64,000 bases of DNA from Geodermatophilaceae bacterium NBWT11 (GTDB lineage Bacteria > Actinomycetota > Actinomycetes > Mycobacteriales > Geodermatophilaceae). Each line of letters opens with the position of its first letter. The stretch's first letter is position 1. The position numbers and the translations under genes are program-made. The notes below the pieces were generated by a model. That model was given only the letters and a program-made list of their open reading frames with translations, was not told the origin of the DNA and did not search any database. Of the stretch, positions 44,059-51,746 are shown in pieces. Location of the stretch: positions 2,542,001 through 2,606,000 of the forward strand of contig CP043652.1 in assembly GCA_014218215.1 (NCBI GenBank), read 5' to 3'.

Positions 44059-45283
44059 GACTGCCCACCGCCTGGCTGCGCGGGACGTCGGCCGGGACGG
44101 CGACGTCCTCCCGGGTGCCCCGTTCGCCCGCCAGGGCGAGGGTCAGAAAGACCACCAGTGCGGGAGTGGCGTCGAACAACCCGCTCTCCAGGAGGCTGCG
44201 GACGACCACGAAGCAGAGCAGCCCCGCCGCGAGGGGCCACAGCTGCGGGGGCAGGGTGCGCAGGCCCCGCGCACACGCCACGACCCAGCCCGCCGCGACG
44301 AGCAGCCCGACGAGGCCCGCCTGCACGAAGACCGACACCCAGCTGCTGTCGAGCAGCTGCTCGTTCCACCACTGGCCGGCCACGGGGATGAGCTTGACCG
44401 AGAGTCCGGCCCCCATCGCCCACTGCCAGGCCGAGTCCGCCCAGTCCAGTGCGGCGGACCACGCGATGAAGCGGGAGTCCAGGGTGCTGTTGCCCGAGGC
44501 GTCGGTGCGCTCGGCGAAGGAGACCACCAGGTCGGTGGACGCCAGCACGAGCACCCCGGCCGTCACCGCGGCCCCCAGCCCGACCACGAGTCCCACCTGG
44601 GGGCGCCGCAGCCGGACGGCGGCGACCAGGACGGCGAGGAGGGCGACCGCCAGCGAGGTGCGGGAGCCGGTCAGCCACAGCACGCCGAGCGCAGCCGTTG
44701 CGACCACGGCGTGCGCGGGCCGGCCCTGCCCCAGGAGGGCGGGCCAGGCGGCACCCAGCAGGACGATGCCCGCCAGCAGCGCGATCTCGTTGGGGTTCAG
44801 CGGGGGGATGCCCCCGAAGAGACGTCCCTCGGCGATGCTGGGCAACCCCGTCAGGGCGGCGAGGCCCCCGACGATCCCGCAGGCCCAGACGGTGGCGACG
44901 AGCACCTCCTGGGCGCCCAGCGCGCGGACCAGCAGCCGGACGGTGACGGCGAGGAGGGCCACCCGTACGGCCACCACCGCGCTCGGGAGGAGCGTCCCGT
45001 GTTCGGCCGCGCCGAGCACGCTGGCGGTCAGCAGGACCGCCAGCGCCACGAGAGAGGCCGTACCCACCCGCCGCCCGGCGCCTCGCCGGGAATCGAGGAG
45101 CGCGGCCAGGCCGAGCGCCAGCAGGCTGACCAGTGCCTTGGCCGCGACGACCGGGTCGACCCCGCCGGCGAACACCTCGCCGCGCCGCCAGGCCACCGAC
45201 CCGGCGACGACCAGGAGGAGCGCCAGCAGACCGGGGGTGCCCGGCCGGGCGAGCAGGCGGGGCGTCGTGGCCGGCGTGGTCAC
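44051..45283 (-). CDS. O-antigen ligase/Wzy_C-family membrane protein
   Basis: 410 residues with about 11 helices. PPLNPNEIALLAGIVLL and LTGSRTSLAVALLAVLVA are the characteristic Wzy_C/WaaL-family motifs (N-x-N-x-x, GSRT), and a large external loop (about residues 235-300) contains DSRFIAWSAALDWA. Family members polymerise flipped repeats or ligate polymer to an acceptor outside the membrane; sequence alone does not separate these. It is the second polymerase-type gene of the locus and lies in an operon with its own co-polymerase. It overlaps neighbours by 4 and 8 bases. Confidence 0.82.
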   Translation of the reverse strand: MTTPATTPRLLARPGTPGLLALLLVVAGSVAWRRGEVFAGGVDPVVAAKALVSLLALGLAALLDSRRGAGRRVGTASLVALAVLLTASVLGAAEHGTLLPSAVVAVRVALLAVTVRLLVRALGAQEVLVATVWACGIVGGLAALTGLPSIAEGRLFGGIPPLNPNEIALLAGIVLLGAAWPALLGQGRPAHAVVATAALGVLWLTGSRTSLAVALLAVLVAAVRLRRPQVGLVVGLGAAVTAGVLVLASTDLVVSFAERTDASGNSTLDSRFIAWSAALDWADSAWQWAMGAGLSVKLIPVAGQWWNEQLLDSSWVSVFVQAGLVGLLVAAGWVVACARGLRTLPPQLWPLAAGLLCFVVVRSLLESGLFDATPALVVFLTLALAGERGTREDVAVPADVPRSQAVGSRG

Positions 45284-46761
45284 CGCAGGCGCGGGCGCGA
45301 GGGCGTGGAACGGCTGCCCGACGACTGCGCAGGCTGTCGGCGGGAGGGTGCCGTCGGTCGTCGGCCGCCCGATCCGTTCTTCTTCCCCGTGGTCGCCGCC
45401 GGGGGCGTCGCGGACGCCGGGGCGGGCTCGCGCTCACTGCTGGGCTCGACGCCCTCCCCGGCAGTGCTCGCCGCGCCCTGACGCTGGGACGCCGTCTCCG
45501 GGGTCAGAGGTGCCCAGGCCGTGTCCGTGGCCGACCGCTTCGGACTCGTGGACGACGCGCCGGTCGTGGTCGGGTCCCCCTCGGGCGGGAAGAAGCCCTG
45601 ATCGGCCGTTGCGGGACCGGCGGGGTCGGGAGCCGGTGCCTGGTGCTCCGTGGTCCCTCGGGTGGGCCGCCGCTGGCGACGGACGGGGCGGGTCAACAGC
45701 ATCGCCACCGTGGAGGCCTCGACGCCGTCGAGCACCTGCCCCAGCTCGAAGACGTCCACCCGGTGTGCGCTGCCCACGGGGCAGACGACGACCACACCGT
45801 CGCTGTCCCTGGCCTCGTCACGCCACCTGCTCAGGGCGGCGTCCGCCGGGACGACGCGGAACTCGATGTCGGGCTGCCCCGACGGGCCGTCGGTGGGCGA
45901 GCCGGGGGAGTGGCTCGTGGGGGCGCTGTAGACGGCGGACAGGCCTCGTGCACACAGGACCCGGATCAGGGAGGCGACCAGGTCGTCGACGGCTGCGCCG
46001 CCCGCGGCTGTCGGGGCGACCAGGACCACGCGCTGCGGCCCGTCCTGGGCCCGTCGCTCGATGCGCCGGGCCAGCACCTGCGCCGCCCGGTCCGCCGGCT
46101 CCTGGCGGGTGGGCGGAGCGACGACCTCGGGGGCCGTCGGACCCCAGGCCCCACGGGCGTCCTCCACCGACCACACCCGCCGGTCCCAGCGGTCCCGGAG
46201 CACGGCGGCGGCCAGTCCGGCCCCGGCTCCACAGACCAGCCCGAGCAACAGCAGCAGGGACACCTGCGGGCTGGAGGGGCTGGTGGGCACCACGGCGGGG
46301 TTGGTGACGCTCAGGGCGACGGGACTGGTGCCCGCGTCGGTGGTCTCCAGCCGGCTGACCGTCGAGCTGAACTCCTCGGCGACGGCATCGGCGATGCGGG
46401 CGGCGAGCTGGGGGTCGCCGTCCACGACGGAGATGTTGATCTGCGAGGTGTCGACCGGGTTGACGGCCGTGACCTGGGTGCGCAACGCGGTCAGCGACAG
46501 GTCCAGGTCCAGCTCGTCGAGGACCGGCTCGAGCACCTCGGCACTGCTGGCGACGTCGGGGTAGCTGCGCACCCGCTGCTGGACGAACTGCGAGCCGGCC
46601 GTGCCGTCCTGCGTGCTGGAGACGAACACCTGGGTGGTGGCGGTGTAGGCCGTGGGGGTGATCGCGGCGACGGTCCCCGCCAGGGCGAGCCCGATGACCA
46701 GGCACGCCGCCCACCACCGCCAGCGGCGCGTCAGCACCGCGGCGTACTCGCGCAGCTCCAC
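45280..46761 (-). CDS. Wzz-type polysaccharide co-polymerase with degenerate P-loop domain
   Basis: About 493 residues. The N-terminus VELREYAAVLTRRWRWW leads to helix 1 (about 17-36) and an external Wzz domain (TTQVFVSSTQDGTAGSQFVQ), then helix 2 (about 165-187) and a cytoplasmic domain. At the Walker A position (about 240-250) the sequence is VAPTAAGGAAVDD, with no GK[ST]; GVVVVCPVGSAHRVDVFELG corresponds to a later BY-kinase strand. A Ser/Thr/Pro/Arg-rich tail of about 130 residues has no tyrosines. Length control without kinase activity is the likely role. GTG 46761 has GGAG 6 bases upstream; the frame is open to 46947. Confidence 0.78.
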   Translation of the reverse strand: MELREYAAVLTRRWRWWAACLVIGLALAGTVAAITPTAYTATTQVFVSSTQDGTAGSQFVQQRVRSYPDVASSAEVLEPVLDELDLDLSLTALRTQVTAVNPVDTSQINISVVDGDPQLAARIADAVAEEFSSTVSRLETTDAGTSPVALSVTNPAVVPTSPSSPQVSLLLLLGLVCGAGAGLAAAVLRDRWDRRVWSVEDARGAWGPTAPEVVAPPTRQEPADRAAQVLARRIERRAQDGPQRVVLVAPTAAGGAAVDDLVASLIRVLCARGLSAVYSAPTSHSPGSPTDGPSGQPDIEFRVVPADAALSRWRDEARDSDGVVVVCPVGSAHRVDVFELGQVLDGVEASTVAMLLTRPVRRQRRPTRGTTEHQAPAPDPAGPATADQGFFPPEGDPTTTGASSTSPKRSATDTAWAPLTPETASQRQGAASTAGEGVEPSSEREPAPASATPPAATTGKKNGSGGRRPTAPSRRQPAQSSGSRSTPSRPRLR

Positions 46762-46911
46762 CTGGACTCCGTCCCCCTGGGGGACGCCGCGGGGTGTCCG
46801 CGGCGCCTCTGACCGCAAACGTACGTCGCAGACCCGCCCGCGGACGGCTCTCGAGCCGTCTCGCCACCCGGACGGGGGACGAGGTCGCCGGACCGCGCGG
46901 ACGGAGGACGT

Positions 46912-46926
46912 CTCACGCAGAGTGAC
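46912..46926 (+). promoter_or_regulatory. Locus palindrome, copy 9 (best match)
   Basis: CTCACGCAGAGTGAC matches 14 of 15 positions and has a clean TCAC-N5-GTGA inverted repeat. It lies 151 bases from one divergent start and 169 from the other. Confidence 0.55.
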
Positions 46927-47019
46927 TGAACGAGTCCGCGGTGTCATGCGGGTGCGAGCGCCTGGGCTGCATGTTCTCGCCGATGGGCCTCACACGTACG
47001 GGTGGAGGAGGTCGTCGTC

Positions 47020-47050
47020 GTGACACAGAGTGCAGAATCTGTCCTAGGGT
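47020..47050 (+). promoter_or_regulatory. Putative promoter of cytidylyltransferase 47095 overlapping motif copy 10
   Basis: GTGACACAGAGTGCA (47020-47034) matches 11 of 15 motif positions. It covers the possible -35 TGACAC (47021-47026), 18 bases before -10 TAGGGT (47045-47050). Confidence 0.5.
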
Positions 47051-47094
47051 CAGGTCGATGGTCCGACCCGGGCCGCCCACCACCTGGAGGACCC

Positions 47095-47556
47095 GTGACC
47101 GTCGTCGGATACGCACCCGGCGCGTACGACCTGTTCCACATCGGCCACCTGAACGTGCTGCGGCACGCGGCGGACAACTGCGACCACCTGATCGCCGGTG
47201 TGGTCGCCGACGACGTGCTGGTGCGGACCAAGGGCAAGGCCCCGGTCATCCCGCTCTCGGAGCGGATGGAGATCGTGGGCGCCCTGCGTTTCGTGGACCA
47301 GGTCCACGCCGAGGTCGTGCCGGACAAGGTGGAGACCTGGCGCCAGGTCGGCGGCTTCGACGTCATCTTCAAGGGCGACGACTGGCGGGGGACGGCGAAG
47401 GGCGACGCCCTGGAGCGGGACTTCGCCGCCGTGGGTGTCCGGGTGCACTACTTCCCGTACACGATGCACACGTCGAGCACGATCCTCCGCAAGGCCCTGA
47501 CCGCCATCGACCGTCCGGAGCCGGTCGGCCGCGTGGCGCGCGCGCTGACCAACTGA
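47095..47556 (+). CDS. TagD-like adenylyl/cytidylyltransferase (glycerol-3-phosphate cytidylyltransferase type)
   Basis: 153 residues, a single nucleotidyltransferase domain. GAYDLFHIGHLNVL carries the HxGH nucleotide-binding motif at about 15-18, FKGDDWRG matches the GDDWxG block of TagD, and HTSSTILRK takes the place of the RTEGISTT motif. TagD makes CDP-glycerol from CTP and glycerol-3-phosphate; a related alcohol phosphate is possible here. Together with 29800 it could feed a phosphodiester step. GTG 47095 follows GGAGG. It is monocistronic-looking, divergent from the co-polymerase, and marks the end of the polysaccharide locus. Confidence 0.82.
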   Translation: MTVVGYAPGAYDLFHIGHLNVLRHAADNCDHLIAGVVADDVLVRTKGKAPVIPLSERMEIVGALRFVDQVHAEVVPDKVETWRQVGGFDVIFKGDDWRGTAKGDALERDFAAVGVRVHYFPYTMHTSSTILRKALTAIDRPEPVGRVARALTN

Positions 47557-47658
47557 CCGCACGACCGGTCGGTCCTCGGCGTGGGTCTTCACCCGAACGG
47601 GTGACGGTGCGGGGCGCCTGTCCCCACTGCCCCCGCGCGGGACGGTAGACAGCACAGC

Positions 47659-48396
47659 GTGTCCACCGTCGTCGCCCCACGGGCGCGTGTCCGCCGGCCG
47701 CCGGTGCCCCGGTGGGCCTGGCGGTTGGGCGGGGTCGTCGTAGGCCTCGAGATCGTGGGCTTCCTCCTCCGGGTGCTGCACGCCCCCCGGTGGATCTCCC
47801 GACCGTTGTCCATGGAGCTCCCCTTCTCGGCTCCCCGGCTCCTCATCGCGGCCGTCTTCGTCGCCGTCGCCGTCGCCGCGCTCTCCGGGGCTGCACGGCT
47901 GAGGGGACGCAGGACCTGGTGGACCGCCATCGCCGGAGTCGCTGCGCTCGTCGCCGTCGTCAAGGCGGGCAGCGTCGTGCACAAGGTCGTCCTGGAGGCC
48001 ATCGACGGGTACGCGCACCCGGTGCGGACCCTGCTGCTCTCCGGGTCCGTCGCTGCCGCCGGGATCGCCTGGTTGTGGTGGCTGAGCCGCGACGACCGCC
48101 GTGACCGTCGACGGGTCCTCACCTGGTTCGCCGTCTACGCGGGGGCATCGGTGGGCCTGTCCACGGTCTCAGGCGTCGTCGAGAGCGCCCTGGGCCACGG
48201 ACACCCGCTGACCGCGGCGGCGGCACTGGTGGAGGAGGGCACCGAGGGCATCGCAGCGGTCGGACTGCTCCTTGCCGTGCTCCTGGGTGTCGCACCCAAG
48301 CTCGTCCTCCCGGCCGGCTGGAGCTTCCGCCGCCAGGACGACGAGGGGAGCCCGGAGCCGGTCGAGGCCGACCGGAGGACTCAGCCCCGCAGCTGA
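47659..48396 (+). CDS. Membrane protein of unknown function (EE-motif family, member 2)
   Basis: 245 residues with about six helices. VKAGSVVHKVVLEAIDG after helix 3 and ALVEEGTEGIAAVGLLLAVL at the start of the last helix match the motifs of 2736 and 50174 in order and spacing. The tail is charged. Function unknown. TAGACA (47646-47651) lies 7 bases before the GTG, and no ribosome binding site is visible, so the message may be leaderless. The 3' end overlaps the convergent PHP gene by 16 bases. Confidence 0.65.
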   Translation: MSTVVAPRARVRRPPVPRWAWRLGGVVVGLEIVGFLLRVLHAPRWISRPLSMELPFSAPRLLIAAVFVAVAVAALSGAARLRGRRTWWTAIAGVAALVAVVKAGSVVHKVVLEAIDGYAHPVRTLLLSGSVAAAGIAWLWWLSRDDRRDRRRVLTWFAVYAGASVGLSTVSGVVESALGHGHPLTAAAALVEEGTEGIAAVGLLLAVLLGVAPKLVLPAGWSFRRQDDEGSPEPVEADRRTQPRS

Positions 48397-49406
48397 TCCG
48401 GCGCCCGGGTGTTGACGACCCGGTCTGCACCGATCCCCGCCTGCACCGCCCGCTCGCACCCGGCGCCCTGCCAGTCCAGCTGCCCCGGTGCGTGCGCGTC
48501 GGTGTCGATCGAGAACTCGCAGCCGATGTCGGCGGCGAGCTGCAGCAGGCGCATCGGCGGGTCCAGCCGCTCGGGGCGGGAGTTGATCTCGACGGCCACG
48601 CCGTGTTCGAGGCAGGCGGTGAACACGGCCTCGGCGTCGAAGGTGCTCTCCGGGCGCGGGCGCTGCGTCTTTCCGCCGGCCTGCTGACGCTCGACCAGCA
48701 GCCTTCCGGTGCAGTGCCCGAGGACGTCGGTGTGCGGGTTGGTGACCGCGGCCAGCATCCGCTCGGTCATCTGCGCCTTGGCGGCGCGCAGGTCGGAGTG
48801 CACGCTGGCGACGACGACGTCCAGCCGTGACAGCAGGTCCTCGTCTTGGTCCAGCGAGCCGTCGGCCAGGATGTCGCACTCGATCCCGGTCAGGATGCGG
48901 AACGGGGCCAGCTCGGCGTTCAGTTCGGCGACCACGTCCAGCTGGCGTTCCAGTCGCTCCGCGGTGAGCCCGTTCGCGACGGTCAGCCGGGGGGAGTGGT
49001 CGGTGAGCGCCAGGTAGTCGTGGCCGATGTCGCGGGCCGCCTCGGCCATCTCACGGATCGGGCTGCCGCCGTCGGACCAGTCGGAGTGGGTGTGCAGGTC
49101 GCCCTTGAGCGCCGCCCGCAGCTCGGCGGCGGGGCCACTGAGCTCCTCGGGCACCTGCTCGTCCTCGACGTCCTGCAGGTACGAAGGGACCTTCCCGGCG
49201 GCGGCCTCGAGGATGACGGTCGCCGTCTTGTCGCCGATGCCGGAGAGGTCCTTCAGCGTCCTGGTCCGCACCCGGTGCTCGAGCTCACCGTCAGCCATCC
49301 GGTCGACGACGGCCGCCGCGGTGCGGAACGCCTTCACCCGGTAGGACGGCTCGCGGGCGCGCTCCAGGAGGAAGGCGATCCTCCGGAGCGCGCCCGCGGG
49401 TGTCAT
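48381..49406 (-). CDS. PHP-domain phosphoesterase with N-terminal helix-hairpin-helix
   Basis: 341 residues, cytoplasmic. The first 90 residues hold a DNA-binding-type helix-hairpin-helix (LKDLSGIGDKTATVILEAA). The PHP domain then has DLHTHSDWSDGGSP, YLALTDHSPRL, GIECDIL, VVASVHSD, VLGHCTG and FSIDTDAHA, the full set of His/Asp/Glu metal ligands. The layout equals the C-terminal half of PolX with its hairpin motif but without the polymerase domain. Nucleic acid or small phosphoester hydrolysis is the likely activity. The upstream DoxX-like gene ends 12 bases before ATG 49406. Confidence 0.85.
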   Translation of the reverse strand: MTPAGALRRIAFLLERAREPSYRVKAFRTAAAVVDRMADGELEHRVRTRTLKDLSGIGDKTATVILEAAAGKVPSYLQDVEDEQVPEELSGPAAELRAALKGDLHTHSDWSDGGSPIREMAEAARDIGHDYLALTDHSPRLTVANGLTAERLERQLDVVAELNAELAPFRILTGIECDILADGSLDQDEDLLSRLDVVVASVHSDLRAAKAQMTERMLAAVTNPHTDVLGHCTGRLLVERQQAGGKTQRPRPESTFDAEAVFTACLEHGVAVEINSRPERLDPPMRLLQLAADIGCEFSIDTDAHAPGQLDWQGAGCERAVQAGIGADRVVNTRAPDQLRG

Positions 49407-49417
49407 GCCGGTGGTGC

Positions 49418-50005
49418 TCAGAGCCCGGCGGCCTTCTTGGCAGCCTTGGCCTGCTTGCGGATCTTGCGCCCGGTGCGGCCACGGGCGGCCTTCTTCTGTG
49501 CCTTCTCGGCCTTCTTCGAGGCCTTCTCGAACTTCTTCTCGGCCTTGTTGATCGTGCGCTCGCTGACGTTCTTCACGCGCCAGCCGGCCGAGGGCTTGCC
49601 CTCGGTGTCGACGGCGGCGATCAGCAGACCGCCGAGCAGTCCGGCGTTCTTCAGGAAGTGCGCCTGGTTGCTGAACTTCTTCTCCGGGTCGCTGTCCTCC
49701 CAGAAGCGGTGCCCGGCCAGCGTGGTCGGCACGATCGACGCGGCGAGGGCCAGGGCGGACAGCCGCGGGAAGACCCCGAGCGCGAACGTGGCGCCGGCGC
49801 CGACCTTGATCCCGGCATCGACCTTCACCCACTGCTCGACGTCCTTGGAGACCTCGACCGGGAGCTGCTTGTCGGCCTGCTCCGCGAGCTGACCGACGAT
49901 CTTGGTGGCGCCCGGAACCCGGCTCTGGGGGTTCCGCAGCGTGCTGATGCCCCCGTACACGAACGAGGAGGCGAGCAGCGGCCGAGCGATCCGGCGGACC
50001 AACAT
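49418..50005 (-). CDS. DoxX-family membrane protein with Lys-rich tail
   Basis: 195 residues. Four hydrophobic segments in DoxX order (IARPLLASSFVYGGISTLRN; AGIKVGAGATFALGVFPRLS; ALALAASIVPTTLAGHRFWE; NAGLLGGLLIAAVDTEG) are followed by a strongly basic tail of about 45 residues rich in Lys-Ala pairs. DoxX-like proteins are linked to membrane redox or thiol stress; no direct function can be assigned. ATG 50005 has AGAGG 8 bases upstream, and an in-frame ATG at 50023 has no such site. The basic tail might touch nucleic acid or anionic lipid. Confidence 0.8.
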   Translation of the reverse strand: MLVRRIARPLLASSFVYGGISTLRNPQSRVPGATKIVGQLAEQADKQLPVEVSKDVEQWVKVDAGIKVGAGATFALGVFPRLSALALAASIVPTTLAGHRFWEDSDPEKKFSNQAHFLKNAGLLGGLLIAAVDTEGKPSAGWRVKNVSERTINKAEKKFEKASKKAEKAQKKAARGRTGRKIRKQAKAAKKAAGL

Positions 50006-50173
50006 GGGGAGTACCTCTTCCATCGACGACGTCGGCGGGTCCTGTGCCCGCGGTGACCGCCGGGCAACCCTCGTCAGGACCGTAGTGACGTCCGGTGGGG
50101 GACGCCTGGGGAGACCCTGGGTGTGACCGACGGCGCAGGTCCCGGCCCGGCCCGGGGCGCGCACACTGGTCAG

Positions 50174-50866
50174 GTGACCCCGCGACCGGCATCTCCCGGT
50201 CCGCGGGACGACACGTGGTTGTGGGCCCTCGTCGGGCTGGCACTGGGGTTGTTCTCCCTGGGGTTCCTGGTCCGGTGGCGGTGCGCCGTGGGGTCCTGCC
50301 CCCTCCCGGGCCGGGAGTGGATCGTCGACCTGGACGCCATCGGCGGGCTGCCGCGGTTGTTCACCACCGCGGTCTTCGCCGCGACCGCGGTGGCTGCCGC
50401 CGTCGCTGCGGTGCAGACGCGGGGGACGTCCCGGCTCTGGTGGAGCGCCGTCACGGCGATCGGCGCGGGGCTGGTCTTCGCCAAGCTCGTGAGCGCGCAC
50501 TCGGTGCTGGAGACCTCCGACGGGACGACGCTGACCCTGCTCGTGGGGACCGTCTGCACCGTCGTGGGTCTGCCCGCACTGTGGGCCGCAGGCCGTGCGT
50601 GGGGGGTCGCCGGCAGCGGGCTCGTCGTGCTGGGACTGGCCGTCTACGCGGTGGCCGCCCTGGGTCTGGACGTGGTCACCCGGACGGTCGCGGTCGTGCA
50701 GCCCCAGCCGCTGCCCCTGACGGCTGCCACCTTCGTCGAGGAGCTCGGGGAGGCGCTGACCGCGGTCGCGTTGCTGGGGGCCGTCGCCCGGGCCAGGGCG
50801 CGGCGTCGCCTCGGCGGGCGAGGGCAGCACGCCGGCAGCGGCCGGCTCAGTCGTACGGGTTCGTGA
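50174..50866 (+). CDS. Membrane protein of unknown function (EE-motif family, member 3)
   Basis: About 230 residues with about six helices. LVFAKLVSAHSVLETSDG and ATFVEELGEALTAVALLGAV repeat the two motifs of 2736 and 47659. An Arg-rich tail ends the protein. CACACT at 50162-50167 lies 6 bases before GTG 50174, a leaderless spacing; the frame also opens at GTG 50123. The 3' end overlaps the convergent 50847 by 20 bases. Function unknown. Confidence 0.6.
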   Translation: MTPRPASPGPRDDTWLWALVGLALGLFSLGFLVRWRCAVGSCPLPGREWIVDLDAIGGLPRLFTTAVFAATAVAAAVAAVQTRGTSRLWWSAVTAIGAGLVFAKLVSAHSVLETSDGTTLTLLVGTVCTVVGLPALWAAGRAWGVAGSGLVVLGLAVYAVAALGLDVVTRTVAVVQPQPLPLTAATFVEELGEALTAVALLGAVARARARRRLGGRGQHAGSGRLSRTGS

Positions 50867-51746
50867 GGACGGCGCCCGCTTCTAGGACGGCGAAGGTGAC
50901 CGCAGGCCCGTCCGTGGTGGTCGTGCCCGGGACGGCGACCTGCGCGCCGCCGTCGACGCTGAACGTCGCACCCCAGGTGACCGTGACGTAGGCCGTGTAG
51001 CTGCCGGACGAGTAGTCGTGGGTGACCGTCTGTCCGGGGTAGGGGGCGCCGGGGTCGGTGCTGGTGAGGGTGGTGCCGTCGCCGGTGTGCCAGGTGTAGG
51101 ACTGCGCCCCCGCCACGATCACGACCTGGAAGCCCCGGATGTCGACGGTGAACGTCTGCTGCGTCGGGCTGTCGGTGAAGAAGATGACCGGCAGCCCGAC
51201 CAGCCCGTTGCCCGGGGGCTGCTGCTGGGTTACCAGCTCGGGCAGCGGGAGCGTCTGGAAGTAGCGGAAGACCTCGTCGGGGGACGGCGGGGGATTCAGG
51301 TCGGTGACATCGACGCAGCTGAGGCCTTCGTTGGTTGGGGGCCCGTAATTCGCGCCTGGGACGGCCCCGGGAGCGGGTGCGAGTCCGTCGATGGCTGCCG
51401 CATCTCCCTGCACGACCCGGCGGCTGATGACGTAGAACTGCGTGACTACGCGTCCTTCGATCTGTACGCAGGGTTCAAGACCGACCTCGCAAGCTCCTTG
51501 CGGGCCGTCAGTGAAGTCGCACGGCCGCACCAACTCGTAGGTACGCAACGTGGGGGTCGCGAAGCTAGCGCTCCGTACTGCGTCACCCGGTGCCCCCGAC
51601 ACGACAGCGGTCGTGACGCTCCCCTCTCCGATCGACACATCAGCCGAGGGCGGGGGGCATGTTGCACCGAAGCAGGCAAGGGCAGGTGTAGGAGCGAGGA
51701 CGGCAACGGCTACCAGCACAGCCACGACAAGCGACGTGCGCCTCAT
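50847..51746 (-). CDS. Secreted protein with PKD-like domain
   Basis: 299 residues. A signal peptide (LVVAVLVAVAVLAPTPALAC, cleaved before or at Cys) is followed by a unique region and a C-terminal beta-domain (AQSYTWHTGDGTTLTSTD, VTHDYSSGSYTAYVTVTWGA) of PKD type. TWHTGDG and the HDYSSGSYTAYVTV strand give the fold. No catalytic motif is visible. The ATG overlaps the previous gene stop (ATGA), so it is coupled to lipoprotein 51743. Codon third positions are less G/C-rich than in neighbours. Surface-exposed, function unknown. Confidence 0.7.
   Translation of the reverse strand: MRRTSLVVAVLVAVAVLAPTPALACFGATCPPPSADVSIGEGSVTTAVVSGAPGDAVRSASFATPTLRTYELVRPCDFTDGPQGACEVGLEPCVQIEGRVVTQFYVISRRVVQGDAAAIDGLAPAPGAVPGANYGPPTNEGLSCVDVTDLNPPPSPDEVFRYFQTLPLPELVTQQQPPGNGLVGLPVIFFTDSPTQQTFTVDIRGFQVVIVAGAQSYTWHTGDGTTLTSTDPGAPYPGQTVTHDYSSGSYTAYVTVTWGATFSVDGGAQVAVPGTTTTDGPAVTFAVLEAGAVLTNPYD

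Larger units (their letters stand above)
46762..47094. promoter_or_regulatory. Divergent promoter region (co-polymerase 45280 / cytidylyltransferase 47095)
   Basis: 333 non-coding bases with two locus-motif copies (46912-46926, 47020-47034). A probable plus-strand promoter has TAGGGT at 47045-47050 and TGACAC 18 bases upstream; the second motif copy overlaps that -35, which would suit a repressor. Confidence 0.5.
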
